Position numbers and translations under genes: made by a program. From assembly GCF_019977655.1 (NCBI RefSeq), contig NZ_AP024849.1, positions 741,001-805,000 of the forward strand: 64,000 nucleotides of DNA, read 5' to 3'. Below are positions 8,661-16,745 of the stretch, one piece after another; the stretch's first letter is position 1, and every line of letters starts with the position of its first letter. The notes under the pieces are model-generated. The model was not told the origin of the DNA. It saw only the letters and a program-made list of their open reading frames with translations, and did not search any database. The stretch comes from Clostridium gelidum (GTDB taxonomy: Bacteria > Bacillota > Clostridia > Clostridiales > Clostridiaceae).

Positions 8661-9860
8661 ATGTATTGTGTTAGAAAAATAACTGAGGATCTTTATTGGG
8701 TTGGTGGAAATGACCATCGCCTTGCTCTTTTTGAAAATGTTCACCCTATTGAACGAGGTGTTTCATATAATTCTTATTTACTTTTAGATGAAAAGACAGT
8801 GCTTTTTGATACTGTGGATTGGTCAATTTGCCGTCAATTCCTTGAAAATATTAAAGGAGTTCTAGGAAATAGGACTTTAGATTATATGGTAATTAACCAT
8901 ATGGAGCCAGATCATGCAGCGTGTATTGAAGAGATTATTCTTCGTTATCCAAAGGTAAAAGTTATATGTACTGAAAAAGCATTCATGTTTATGCATCAGT
9001 TTGGTTTTGACATTGAAAAAAATATAATTCAGGTTAAAGAAGGGGACACTATGTCCTTTGGAAAACATAATGTTGCTTTTGTGGCTGCACCAATGGTACA
9101 TTGGCCAGAGGCTATGGTGACATTTGATACTACTAATGGTGTACTATTTGCTGCTGATGCCTTTGGTTCATTTGGAGCTTTGGATGGCAAGCTATTTAAT
9201 GATGAAGTAAACTTTGATAGAGATTGGATTGATGATGCTAGAAGATATTATACAAACATTGTAGGTAAGTATGGTCCTCATGTTCAAGCTCTTTTAAAGA
9301 AAGCTGGAGGTCTTCAAATTAAGTTTATCTGTCCACTACATGGACCAGTATGGCGTAATGATTTTGGATATCTTTTAGACAAATATGATAAGTGGAGTCG
9401 TTATGAACCAGAAGAAAAGGGCGTAATGATAGTTTATGGAACAATGTATGGAAATACAGAGGCTGCTGCTAGTGATTTAGCAACAAGGTTAGTAGAAAAG
9501 GGAATGACAAATGTAGTTATGTATGATGTTTCTAAGACTCATGTATCCTATTTAATTTCTGAGACTTTCAAATATAGTCATGTGGTTCTTGCATCTGTAA
9601 CTTACAATTTAAAGATTTATCCACCAATGCTTGATTATATAATGGATATGAAAGCATTAAATCTTCAAAAACGTACTTTTGCTCTTATTGAAAATGGTTC
9701 ATGGGCCCCTCAATCTGGCAAATTGATGCGCGGACTTTTAGATGAAATGAAAGATATGACTATTTTAGATAATGAGATATCAGTGAATTCTAGTATGAAG
9801 GAAGAAGATGGTGATTTAATGGATGCCATTGCTGAAAGCATTATTGAATCAATGAAGTGA
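8661..9860 (+). CDS. fprA: Flavodiiron protein (A-type flavoprotein, FprA)
   Basis: Reduces O2 to water (and in some family members NO to N2O) using electrons from rubredoxin; cytoplasmic. The ATG at 8661 (399 residues) has GGAGGAG upstream; the in-frame start at 8625 lacks one. The N-terminal metallo-beta-lactamase-like domain has the diiron ligand set H80, E82, D84/H85 in NHMEPDH, a later His in MVHWPEAM, Asp in AADAFGSFG and His in CPLHGPVW. A flavodoxin domain follows from about residue 255, with FMN loop YGTMYGNTEAAA. It is the second gene of the operon with the rubredoxin-containing fusion, so donor and acceptor are encoded together. A second flavodiiron protein lies at 53911. Confidence 0.95.
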   Translation: MYCVRKITEDLYWVGGNDHRLALFENVHPIERGVSYNSYLLLDEKTVLFDTVDWSICRQFLENIKGVLGNRTLDYMVINHMEPDHAACIEEIILRYPKVKVICTEKAFMFMHQFGFDIEKNIIQVKEGDTMSFGKHNVAFVAAPMVHWPEAMVTFDTTNGVLFAADAFGSFGALDGKLFNDEVNFDRDWIDDARRYYTNIVGKYGPHVQALLKKAGGLQIKFICPLHGPVWRNDFGYLLDKYDKWSRYEPEEKGVMIVYGTMYGNTEAAASDLATRLVEKGMTNVVMYDVSKTHVSYLISETFKYSHVVLASVTYNLKIYPPMLDYIMDMKALNLQKRTFALIENGSWAPQSGKLMRGLLDEMKDMTILDNEISVNSSMKEEDGDLMDAIAESIIESMK

Positions 9861-9869
9861 TTTTATAAT

Positions 9870-9930
9870 ACACATAAATTAGGGACTAGCTCATGGATAA
9901 AATTTGTGAGCTAGTCCCCAATTTATGTGT
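9870..9930. terminator. Bidirectional hairpin between fprA and the convergent Rrf2 gene
   Basis: Arms 9870-9893 and 9907-9930 pair over 24 bases with one mismatch. It lies between two convergent genes, with A/T runs on both sides. Confidence 0.75.
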
Positions 9931-9933
9931 ATA

Positions 9934-10100
9934 TATAGATACCAACTTTAAGGTTTTACTTATGCTTGGTATTATATTTAACATTTACCATTACTTAAGT
10001 GAATATAAAGCAGTAAAATTTTCTTAAGTCCGCTGGAACATTGTGACCCTTGTGGTTATAAATATGTATTCAATTTCGGCGGATATCCACATAAGTATAA
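9934..10100 (-). repeat. Shortened copy of the TATAGATACCCACA repeat family
   Basis: The first 70 bases (TATAGATACC, then ACTTATGCTTGGTATTATAT) match the reverse complement of the right half of the elements at 35616 and 53262. The last part (ATATGTATTCAATTTCGGCG) matches their left half, so the middle is deleted. It ends directly at the stop codon of the Rrf2 gene. Confidence 0.7.
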
Positions 10101-10514
10101 TTACCAAGGTTGATTTTTAAGGTTCTCAAAATTTACTTTTTCTAATTCATCAACTAGAGTATTTTGAATATTACCCAAAGCATTATGTATAGCGCAATGT
10201 CCGATTTTATTAGCGCTGCAGGCTTGCTTATCATAAATACATCTAGTTAGTATAATAGGACCTTGTATAGCTTCAACCACATCTTTTAAAGTTATATTTT
10301 TAGGTTCCTTTGCAATAGCATAACCACCATTAATTCCTCTAAATGATTTAACAATACCTGCTTGGATAAGTTTCCTAGTTAACTTTAATAAAAACCTAAG
10401 AGGAATATTTGTTTCTTCTGATAAAAATTTGGCATCCAATTTGTTATCTAAGCCTTCTTTAGATAATATAAGTACTAGTCTAAGTGCATAATCAGATTCT
10501 TGATTGATATTCAT
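10101..10514 (-). CDS. Rrf2-family transcriptional regulator with Fe-S cysteines
   Basis: 137 residues. Rrf2 proteins are small winged-helix regulators; those with three cysteines bind an Fe-S cluster and sense iron-sulfur status, NO or redox (IscR, NsrR, RsrR). Here the N-terminal winged helix (about 1-80) carries FLSEETNIPLRFLLKL and the wing RGINGGYAIA, and the cysteines are C92, C99 and C107 with a His between the last two, close to the IscR spacing. The ATG at 10514 follows TTAAGGAG on the minus strand. A palindrome at 10532-10550, like those ahead of the dehydrogenase/fprA operon, suggests autoregulation and control of that operon. The exact signal cannot be told from sequence. Confidence 0.88.
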   Translation of the reverse strand: MNINQESDYALRLVLILSKEGLDNKLDAKFLSEETNIPLRFLLKLTRKLIQAGIVKSFRGINGGYAIAKEPKNITLKDVVEAIQGPIILTRCIYDKQACSANKIGHCAIHNALGNIQNTLVDELEKVNFENLKNQPW

Positions 10515-10531
10515 ATATATTACTCCTTAAA

Positions 10532-10582
10532 GTATACCTATTTAGTATAATATATGATATTATAAGTTTTTATTATTGTCAA
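10532..10582 (-). promoter_or_regulatory. Promoter and operator of the Rrf2 gene
   Basis: On the minus strand a TTGACA -35 (10577-10582) is followed by an A+T-rich -10 region. The palindrome GTATACC-N5-AGTATAA (10532-10550) then lies between promoter and ribosome site. It matches the 19-bp format at 6397 and 6423 with the right arm degenerate at two places. This is the usual position for a repressor that controls its own gene. Confidence 0.6.
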
Positions 10583-10688
10583 TAGTCTTATTAGAGCATT
10601 CATTAAAATTAACATCCCAATAACATACTTTAAGATAATTTATTAAGATACAATCAAATAAATATATTGAAAATGTGTTATGAGGATG

Positions 10689-11219
10689 CTATTCACTTAT
10701 ATTAAAATTCCTAAAGTAAGGTAGTTTAGACATATGGTTAACTATAAAGTTAGCACCTATACCAATAAAGATTCCAGTACCAACACCTGCTATTGATAAA
10801 ATCGGTAAGTAAAGCATGATTGCTATATTTTGAACCATAGCCGAAGCAACGAATAATTGACCTACATTATGAAATAAAGCTCCAGAAGCACTGACACCTA
10901 TTATACTGACTTTATCTTTTCCAAGGGTTTTTACTAATATCATTGCCAAATAACTAAGGATTGCACCAGCAACACCATACATGAAGGTGGATAGGTTTCC
11001 ACCAAACATAGTTGATAGCAAAAGTCTTAGTATTATTACTAAAAAGACGTCTTTTTTACTATTTAGCGTGTATAATGCTATAACAGTAATTAAATTTGCT
11101 AGTCCAAGCTTTGCACCAGGTGCAATAAATGGGACTGGAATCATACTTTCAATGGTATAAAGAGCCAAAGCTTGTGCGACTAAAAGGCCTATAAAAACTA
11201 TTCTAAATGTTTTGCTCAT
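10689..11219 (-). CDS. Gx transporter family / heptaprenyl diphosphate synthase component I-like membrane protein
   Basis: 176 residues from the ATG at 11219 (minus strand AGGTG upstream); a longer frame to 11285 overlaps the preceding gene. About five to six hydrophobic helices. MIPVPFIAPGAKLGLANLI is the family signature (COG4769), an ECF-transporter-S-like fold whose true substrate is unsettled; the name from heptaprenyl diphosphate synthase is an annotation habit. It follows the NusG-II gene by 10 bases, so they form an operon. In many Firmicutes this pair lies next to apbE and rnf genes, as it nearly does here (5 kb away), which hints at a role tied to flavins or quinone-like cofactors. 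Confidence 0.85.
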   Translation of the reverse strand: MSKTFRIVFIGLLVAQALALYTIESMIPVPFIAPGAKLGLANLITVIALYTLNSKKDVFLVIILRLLLSTMFGGNLSTFMYGVAGAILSYLAMILVKTLGKDKVSIIGVSASGALFHNVGQLFVASAMVQNIAIMLYLPILSIAGVGTGIFIGIGANFIVNHMSKLPYFRNFNISE

Positions 11220-11229
11220 TTTATTCACC

Positions 11230-11619
11230 TCAGTGTAGTGGAATAACATCAATATTTTTTTCAGTATCATTGCTCTTAATTTCAATCATTAATTTATGTG
11301 GAAGACAAACTGAAATTTGACCTGGTTTTGATATAAAGCCAGATTTTACACAAATTTTATCTCTGCAATCCGAATCTATTATTCCAATAGAATCATCCTT
11401 AATTTCAATTATATTATATCCATACTTTGTTTTAACATCTATCTGCTCTTCACCTCTATGCTCAGATAAGAGTATTTTCTTATAAGGTTTACCATCTAAA
11501 GTTACTTCAGCATAAGTTCCATTATAATTTTTACCCATCATTACTCCGAAAATAAGTTCAGGAATAAAGGATAAACATATTAACACAACTATTATAATTA
11601 TATCCCACTTTTTAAACAT
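11230..11619 (-). CDS. NusG domain II-containing membrane-anchored protein
   Basis: 129 residues, ATG at 11619 behind AGAGGAA. One N-terminal membrane helix (about 7-27) anchors a small beta-rich domain of the NusG_II family, which is unrelated to transcription in this context. It has DCRDKICVKSGFI (two cysteines four apart) and a third Cys in CLPHKLMIE, so a metal or redox role outside the cell is possible. First gene of a two-gene operon with the Gx-type membrane protein. Function not known; genes of this kind often accompany apbE. Confidence 0.85.
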   Translation of the reverse strand: MFKKWDIIIIVVLICLSFIPELIFGVMMGKNYNGTYAEVTLDGKPYKKILLSEHRGEEQIDVKTKYGYNIIEIKDDSIGIIDSDCRDKICVKSGFISKPGQISVCLPHKLMIEIKSNDTEKNIDVIPLH

Positions 11620-12040
11620 AATAATTCCTCTTTAATCTTTAATCTTAAGTTTGTGAGCTTATGTACATCTTTGGCTGTTTTTTTATTTGTCTTATTTGAT
11701 TATATATTAATATTCACTAGTTTGCTAGCATTCTAACTAGCTTTTTTCTTTATTTAAATTTCTAATAGTGCATAAATATTAAAAAGAAATGAGTTATTGA
11801 ACAATGAAAAATATTTTAATAATTCTGATTGTTTGAGGAACCTCTATGCTAAATTTAGTATAGGTCTTTTGTTATAAAAAATAAAATTATTTTAATAAAT
11901 ATCGCATTATTCAAAACATTTGAAAATATTAAAACGCTTAGAATAAAAACTATTGAAAAATTAAATGAAGTGTCATTTGCAAACTATAGAATTAAAAAAA
12001 CAGGGAAATAATGCGCATGAAATAAAATGACAAGTAAAAG
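11620..12040. other. Gene-poor A+T-rich stretch with one hairpin
   Basis: No convincing gene. An imperfect hairpin (ACCTCTATGCTAAA / TTTAGTATAGGT, about 11840-11866) followed by CTTTTGTT could be a terminator of an unseen short transcript. The rest is A+T-rich and probably holds promoters of both flanking genes. Confidence 0.4.
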
Positions 12041-12178
12041 ATGGAATGCATATTTTGCATCATCAAGGAATTTATTAATAGAGGTTACATTCTAGATGGA
12101 ACAGAGGTATGGTATAATCATAAACAATTAGATCTAGATGCTGAGTTAGTCGAAAGAATTAATACAGTATCGCCATGA
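12041..12178 (+). CDS. Possible 45-residue ORF or gene remnant
   Basis: ATG at 12041 to TGA at 12178. The peptide begins MECIFC and ends LVERINTVSP, with acidic, protein-like composition (RGYILDGTEVWYNH). There is no clear ribosome site, and the end is 51 bases before the response regulator. It may be a real small protein with an N-terminal CxxC or the tail of a decayed gene. I do not recognise the family. Confidence 0.3.
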   Translation: MECIFCIIKEFINRGYILDGTEVWYNHKQLDLDAELVERINTVSP

Positions 12179-12229
12179 ATTTTAGAATTTTCAGTAAAAT
12201 ATAGTATATATGGATAAGGGTGATAAATA

Positions 12230-12913
12230 TTGAATCAAAAGATATTAATTGTAGACGACGAAGAAGATATAATTTCATTTTTAAAGGATTCATTAGAAGA
12301 GGACGATTATGAAGTTTTTACTGCTTATAATGGAGAAGAAGCTATTGAAAAGGTAAAGTTTCATCCGGATTTAATATTATTGGATGTTATGATTCCAAAT
12401 AAAAATGGATATGAAGTATGTAGAGAAATAAGAGATCAAGTGGATTGTCCTATCATTTTCTTGACTGCAAAAGGAGAAGATGTGGATATAATTAGTGGAC
12501 TCGGAGCAGGTGGAGATGATTATATTTCTAAGCCTTTTAGTTTAAGACAATTAAAAGCGAGGATAGGTGCACATTTAAGAAGAGAAAAAAGAAGTTATAA
12601 TAATGAAAATAAAGTTAATTTATATTTTGGAGATTTAAATATAGATTTAAGGGGAAGGACAAGTTATTGTAAAGGAGAAAGTATACCATTAACTAAAAAG
12701 GAATTTGATATAATGGAATTTCTAGCAATAAATTGTGGACAAGTATTTTCAAAAGAGCAGATATATGAAAAAATATGGGGCTATGATGCAGAAGGAGACT
12801 CAGCAGCAGTTGCTGAACATGTAAAGAAAATACGGTATAAATTGAAAAAATATGATAAAAATAGAGAATATATTTCTACTGTGTGGGGAGTAGGATATAA
12901 GTGGGAAAAGTAA
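12230..12913 (+). CDS. OmpR-family response regulator without an adjacent kinase
   Basis: 227 residues, TTG start at 12230 after AAGGGTGAT. The receiver domain has the acidic pocket D9/D10, phospho-acceptor D52 in LLDVMIP, and K in YISKPF. The C-terminal winged helix has PLTKKEFDIMEFL and the wing STVWGVGYKW. No kinase adjoins; the nearest kinase in the same direction is at 18977, behind the ABC transporter and esterase. The IS1595-like insertion at 13222 separates the regulator from those genes, so they may once have been one locus. A terminator directly after this gene argues for its independence. Confidence 0.93.
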   Translation: MNQKILIVDDEEDIISFLKDSLEEDDYEVFTAYNGEEAIEKVKFHPDLILLDVMIPNKNGYEVCREIRDQVDCPIIFLTAKGEDVDIISGLGAGGDDYISKPFSLRQLKARIGAHLRREKRSYNNENKVNLYFGDLNIDLRGRTSYCKGESIPLTKKEFDIMEFLAINCGQVFSKEQIYEKIWGYDAEGDSAAVAEHVKKIRYKLKKYDKNREYISTVWGVGYKWEK

Positions 12914-12918
12914 TTTAA

Positions 12919-12958
12919 AAAAGTTTGTGTCTTTAAAAAAAGATACAAGCTTTTTTTA
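12919..12958 (+). terminator. Rho-independent terminator after the response regulator
   Basis: Arms AAGTTTGTGTCTTT and AAAGATACAAGCTT pair with few mismatches and are followed by a run of seven T. Confidence 0.8.
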
Positions 12959-13488
12959 TTTTATACGAGGAAATTATAGCTTGGGAAAATCTGTGGACAT
13001 TGTGCCCCTTGAGGGTATAACTTTTGAAAGTACAATAATACATGGTAGTGAATCAATTTCAAATAAGAATAAATTGTTAATAAAAATTATTACTAAGAAA
13101 ATAAGAAGAATAACATAGTCTGAGAAACAGATTTTCTTCTTTGTTTATAGAAAATTATATTGATAAAAGTTGCAAAACACTAGTACCGATAATCAGTAAG
13201 TAGCCTACCTATATTAATATTTATTTCCATAGTGGGTATTTAAAATAAATGTTGTTAATATGTTTAGAAATTGCATGATATGTCAAGGATTAAAAAGGAA
13301 GCATGTATATACATGTAATATAAGTATCTGATTAAAAAGAAAGTATGTACATATTTTATATTCATATTGCAATTAACAAGATAAATTCATATACAGATTA
13401 AAATATATATTAAAATACAAAGTAGATTTGTATCAAAAATGTTAATTGTTATCTGTAAATTAATGAAAATTAAGAATTAGAGGAAGAA

Positions 13489-14358
13489 GTGACCTTTTTG
13501 ATACAAAAAAATGTAAATTCAAAGAAATTAAAAGAGAATATAAATAGTTTGTTGAAAAGCTACATTTATAAAAATAGAAATATTGAGTGTTGTCCATCTT
13601 GTGGGGGAAAAAAATATATTAAGCATGGATCATATAAGGGAATACAAAGATATAAATGTAAAGATTGCAGGAAAACTTTTTCAAATACTACAAATTCACT
13701 ATGGAGTTATTCAAAGAAGGATATAAATATATGGATAGAATTTGTTGAACTAATGATACAAAAGAAATCCTTAAGGTTTTGTGCAAAAAAATTAAAGATA
13801 AGTATAACAACAGCATTTTATTGGAGGCATAAAATTTTGCATGGATTAAAATTAGATAGTGTACCCAAAGAATTAGAAGGAAATGTACATATTAATAAAA
13901 CTATAGTAATAGAGAATTTTAAAGGATGCAGAAATATACTAACAACTAGAAGAAGTAATATTTGGATTGTAGCAGCAAAAGGGGATGAAGACTAAATGCT
14001 TGTCATGCCAGCATTTAGAGATTGCTGGAATTGGAATACCTTTGATGAAAAAATATATTCTAAAATTCAAAAAGGGTCATATATTGTTGCATACAATGAT
14101 AGATATATTTGCGTGAAAGCAAAAGCGCATAATAAAAAAATGATTAAAGAAGTGAAAGCGGATGATAGGATAGGATATATTATGGCAAACATAATGGAAT
14201 GGTTTGCTCCTTTTAAAGGAATTGCGACTAAGTATTTGGAGGAATATCTTTCATTTTATATTCTATTTTATTTAGATAAAGTTTTTAATTATATTGATAT
14301 AATATCTTATTTGTCTTTGGGAAGCAGATTCATAAGAATAAAAGAAATAGGAGCATAG
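13489..14358 (+). pseudogene. Transposase (IS1595/ISXO2-like), interrupted by an in-frame stop
   Basis: The GTG-started first part (168 residues) has the zinc ribbon CPSCGGKKYIKHG...YKCKDC and a helix-turn-helix (KKLKISITTAFYWRHKI). It ends in TAA at 13993-13995. The frame then continues from the ATG at 13996 for 120 residues and contains WFAPFKGIATKYLEEYLSF, the usual C-terminal signature of the family. The place where active enzymes have the catalytic D-E-T reads H-I-N-K-T here, so the first catalytic Asp appears lost. Both the stop and the lost Asp argue that the enzyme is dead. Confidence 0.8.
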
Positions 14359-14397
14359 AATATTAAATAATATGCTTGTATATAAAAATCTAAAATC

Positions 14398-14720
14398 AGC
14401 CTTGTACATGAAGTAGTAAAAATCCTTGCATATGGCGAGCTAGGAACAGACTTGTACATAATGGATTAAAATTATTTTTGCATGAAATGAGTTAAGAGCA
14501 GACTAGTACATGATGGATTAAAATTATTTTTTGCATGCAATGAGTTAAGAGCAGACTTGTACATAATGGATTAAAATTATTTTTGCATGCAATGAGTTAA
14601 GGGCAGACTAGTACATGATGGATTAAAATTATTTTTGCATAGAATCAGCTAAGAGCAGATTTGCACATGAAAAACTAAAATCATCTTTGCACATGATGAG
14701 TTAAAAGCAGATTGGTTGTG
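14398..14720. repeat. Tandem array of about six 52-bp units inside the IS
   Basis: Units start near GCAGACTTGTACATAATGG and run through TTATTTTTGCATGCAATGAG. The inner units are nearly identical; the first and last two are degenerate. It lies between the transposase stop and the right terminal repeat. There are no unique spacers, so it is not a CRISPR array. The function is unknown; it may be slippage-grown or a transposase-binding region. Confidence 0.85.
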
Positions 14721-14898
14721 AGGAACTAAAAATATATTTGTCATAAATATTTAAAAAGGCTTATACATAATGTGAATTATCTAAAATATTTGCTATCTGA
14801 TATTACTAATCTTAACAACATTTTTTTAAAACACTCACTATGGAATTTAAATAGGTATATTAATGCAACTCAGCATAGCAGATTTCATTTTTATATGC

Positions 14899-14960
14899 AA
14901 ACAGCTTGCGGAACTGGCTTTAGATAACATTTATACTCGACTGTAGGGAGATTTTTTTTT
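14899..14960 (+). ncRNA. Leader-like structured element, copy 1
   Basis: Starts AAACAGCTTGCGGAACTGGCT, contains TACTCGAC and ends AGGGAGATTTTTTTTT. A second copy at 56817-56880 matches at 45 of the first 54 positions without gaps, including the first 21 and GGGAGAT. Bases in GGCUUUAG can pair with CUGUAG downstream; the equivalent stem in copy 2 uses different bases. The run of nine T could end transcription. It lies 138 bases ahead of the ABC transporter gene at 15099. I do not recognise it as a known riboswitch class. Confidence 0.5.
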
Positions 14961-15098
14961 GAAAACTTTATGAAATCTTTAAAATTACATTTTAAAATAA
15001 AAAGGAGCAGAGAGGATAAAATCGGTCATGAATTATCACTAATTTTGTTTCATTAAGGCTATGCAGTTTGAGTTTACTAAAAATAGGAGGAATTTACG

Positions 15099-15839
15099 AT
15101 GTTAAATATGAAGATTGAAGTGAAAAATGTTACTAAAAAAATAGGAAAAAGAAACATATTAAATGATGTTTCTTTGGAGGTTTATGAAGGAGATATATGT
15201 GGTTTTGTAGGACCTAATGGTGCCGGAAAAACTACATTGATAAGAGTGATAACAAATTTAATTTCAGCTACATCAGGGGAAGTAAATATTGCAGGAATAA
15301 ATGTTAAAGCAGATAGAAAGGCTGCACTTATGAAAATTGGAGCAATTGTCGAGGAACCAATATTTTTTCCATATATGACAGGTAGGCAGAATTTAAGAAA
15401 CTTAGCAATGTTAAATCCTGATATGCCAAAAGAAGAACAAAGAAACAAGGTTGAAGAAGTATTAAAAATAGTTGATATGGAGGATAGAGGGGATGATAAG
15501 GTTAAAACTTATTCTTTAGGAATGAAGCAAAGATTAGGTATTGCTCAGGCACTTTTAAATAATCCTGAAATAGTTATTTTAGATGAACCTGCTAATGGAC
15601 TTGATCCTATAGGAATGAGAGACTTAAGGCAGCTTATTATAAAACTTAGAAAAGATCAAAATATAACTTTCTTTATATCAAGTCATCTTTTAGATGAACT
15701 TCAACAAATTTGTAATAGATTTATAGCTATAAATAAAGGAAAGATTATATGGCAAGGAAGCAAGGAGGAATTGTTAGAAAAAACAGGAGATAGCGGTAGA
15801 TTAGAAGATGCATTTATAAATGTCATAAGTGGATGTTAA
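15099..15839 (+). CDS. ABC transporter ATP-binding protein (BcrA-like)
   Basis: 246 residues, ATG at 15099 behind AGGAGG; an ATG at 15108 is also possible. Walker A GPNGAGKTTL (about residue 38), signature YSLGMKQRLGIAQ, Walker B IVILDEPANGLDP and the H-loop SSHLLDEL are intact. It is of the drug/peptide-export type that pairs with multi-helix permeases, and two such genes follow. The operon continues into an erythromycin-esterase-like gene and a sensor kinase, a make-up typical of resistance loci to antibiotics or antimicrobial peptides. Confidence 0.93.
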   Translation: MLNMKIEVKNVTKKIGKRNILNDVSLEVYEGDICGFVGPNGAGKTTLIRVITNLISATSGEVNIAGINVKADRKAALMKIGAIVEEPIFFPYMTGRQNLRNLAMLNPDMPKEEQRNKVEEVLKIVDMEDRGDDKVKTYSLGMKQRLGIAQALLNNPEIVILDEPANGLDPIGMRDLRQLIIKLRKDQNITFFISSHLLDELQQICNRFIAINKGKIIWQGSKEELLEKTGDSGRLEDAFINVISGC

Positions 15840-15918
15840 AGGGTGCTATGAGGAATGGTAATGTTTTTGATAAAAATTATAATTTTGTTAATAAAAATAA
15901 TAATGGGGTGAAGAAGAA

Positions 15919-16731
15919 ATGAAACAGTTATTTTTCAGTGAGTGGGAGAGAATGTGGAAGAGAAAATCCACTTGGCTTTGTTTGGCAGCAATACCTATAA
16001 TACTACTGTTATTTGTTAAGTATCATCTTAATCAAAATCTAAAGTTAGATTCTAGTAATACTAGTTATGTAAACTTTCTAAATTTCCCAAGTATGGTGCT
16101 TAGAGAGCAGATTATTATATTTTTTGATATTATAATTCTTTTGCTTGTAATTATGTCTGTAAATAGTGAATACAGAACTGGTGAATTAAGAATGGTTATG
16201 ATAAGAGCTGTATCATTTTTAGATATAATTAAAGCAAAATTTTTAACAATTATAAGTGCGGTATTTGTATTTTTAACAATTAATTTTACATTAAGCACTA
16301 TTCTTGGATTTATATTTTTCAAACATGAAAGTATTAAGTTTAGAATGTATACACATCCTTTTACAATTAGTGAAAGTGTTTTATATAATTTTAAATATTA
16401 CTTTATAGCATTCATAACGCTTGTAGCAATGATAGCGGTTATTATGGTTATATGTATAAACTGTAAGACTGCTACAGGAGCTGCTTCGGGAAGTCTTACA
16501 TTCATAATAGCATCCTCAATTTATCCTAGTATTTATTCAATTGTATCAAATAAAATGCTTGGAATAATAGATTTTTCATCGTTGATATCAATTCAACATC
16601 ATGGAATATTTAATTTATTAGCCCAAAAGCCAGAGGATGTAGGATTAATAATATTTGTAATAGCATTGTATATTGTAGTATTTTCATTAATAGCATTCAT
16701 CTTATTTAATGACAAAGACTGCTATATTTAA
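15919..16731 (+). CDS. ABC transporter permease (first of two)
   Basis: 270 residues with about six membrane helices, ATG at 15919 after GGGGTGAAGAAG. The N-terminal LFFSEWERMWKRKSTWL (a short cytoplasmic amphipathic start before the first helix) is typical for ABC-2-type permeases next to BcrA-like ATPases. It follows the ATPase gene by 79 bases and precedes a second permease by 14. Substrate cannot be told from sequence. Confidence 0.88.
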   Translation: MKQLFFSEWERMWKRKSTWLCLAAIPIILLLFVKYHLNQNLKLDSSNTSYVNFLNFPSMVLREQIIIFFDIIILLLVIMSVNSEYRTGELRMVMIRAVSFLDIIKAKFLTIISAVFVFLTINFTLSTILGFIFFKHESIKFRMYTHPFTISESVLYNFKYYFIAFITLVAMIAVIMVICINCKTATGAASGSLTFIIASSIYPSIYSIVSNKMLGIIDFSSLISIQHHGIFNLLAQKPEDVGLIIFVIALYIVVFSLIAFILFNDKDCYI

Positions 16732-16745
16732 GAGGAGGAAGAAAG

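Larger units (their letters stand above)
13222..14850. mobile_element. Decayed IS1595-like insertion sequence
   Basis: About 1.6 kb. The left end has TTCCATAGTGGGTATTTAAAAT then AAATGTTGTTAA; the reverse complement of the right end reads TTCCATAGTGAGTGTTTTAAAA then AAATGTTGTTAA, so the terminal inverted repeats are about 35 bp with few mismatches. Outer limits are uncertain because similarity fades into A+T-rich flanks, and no target duplication could be fixed. Inside are a broken transposase and a 52-bp tandem array. A 240-bp internally deleted relative lies at 55546. Confidence 0.75.

Noticed and set aside
12927..13118. 63-residue plus-strand frame starting MSLKKDTSFF
   Set aside because: Its start lies inside the response-regulator terminator and its middle resembles repeat-family sequence (GTGGACATTGTGCCCCTTGAG); no ribosome site.
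14398..14720. Possible CRISPR array
   Set aside because: The 52-bp units are contiguous without unique spacers, and no cas genes are nearby.
13222..14850. Two separate functional genes at 13489 and 13996
   Set aside because: The second begins directly after the stop of the first and continues the same transposase family, so they are one interrupted gene.
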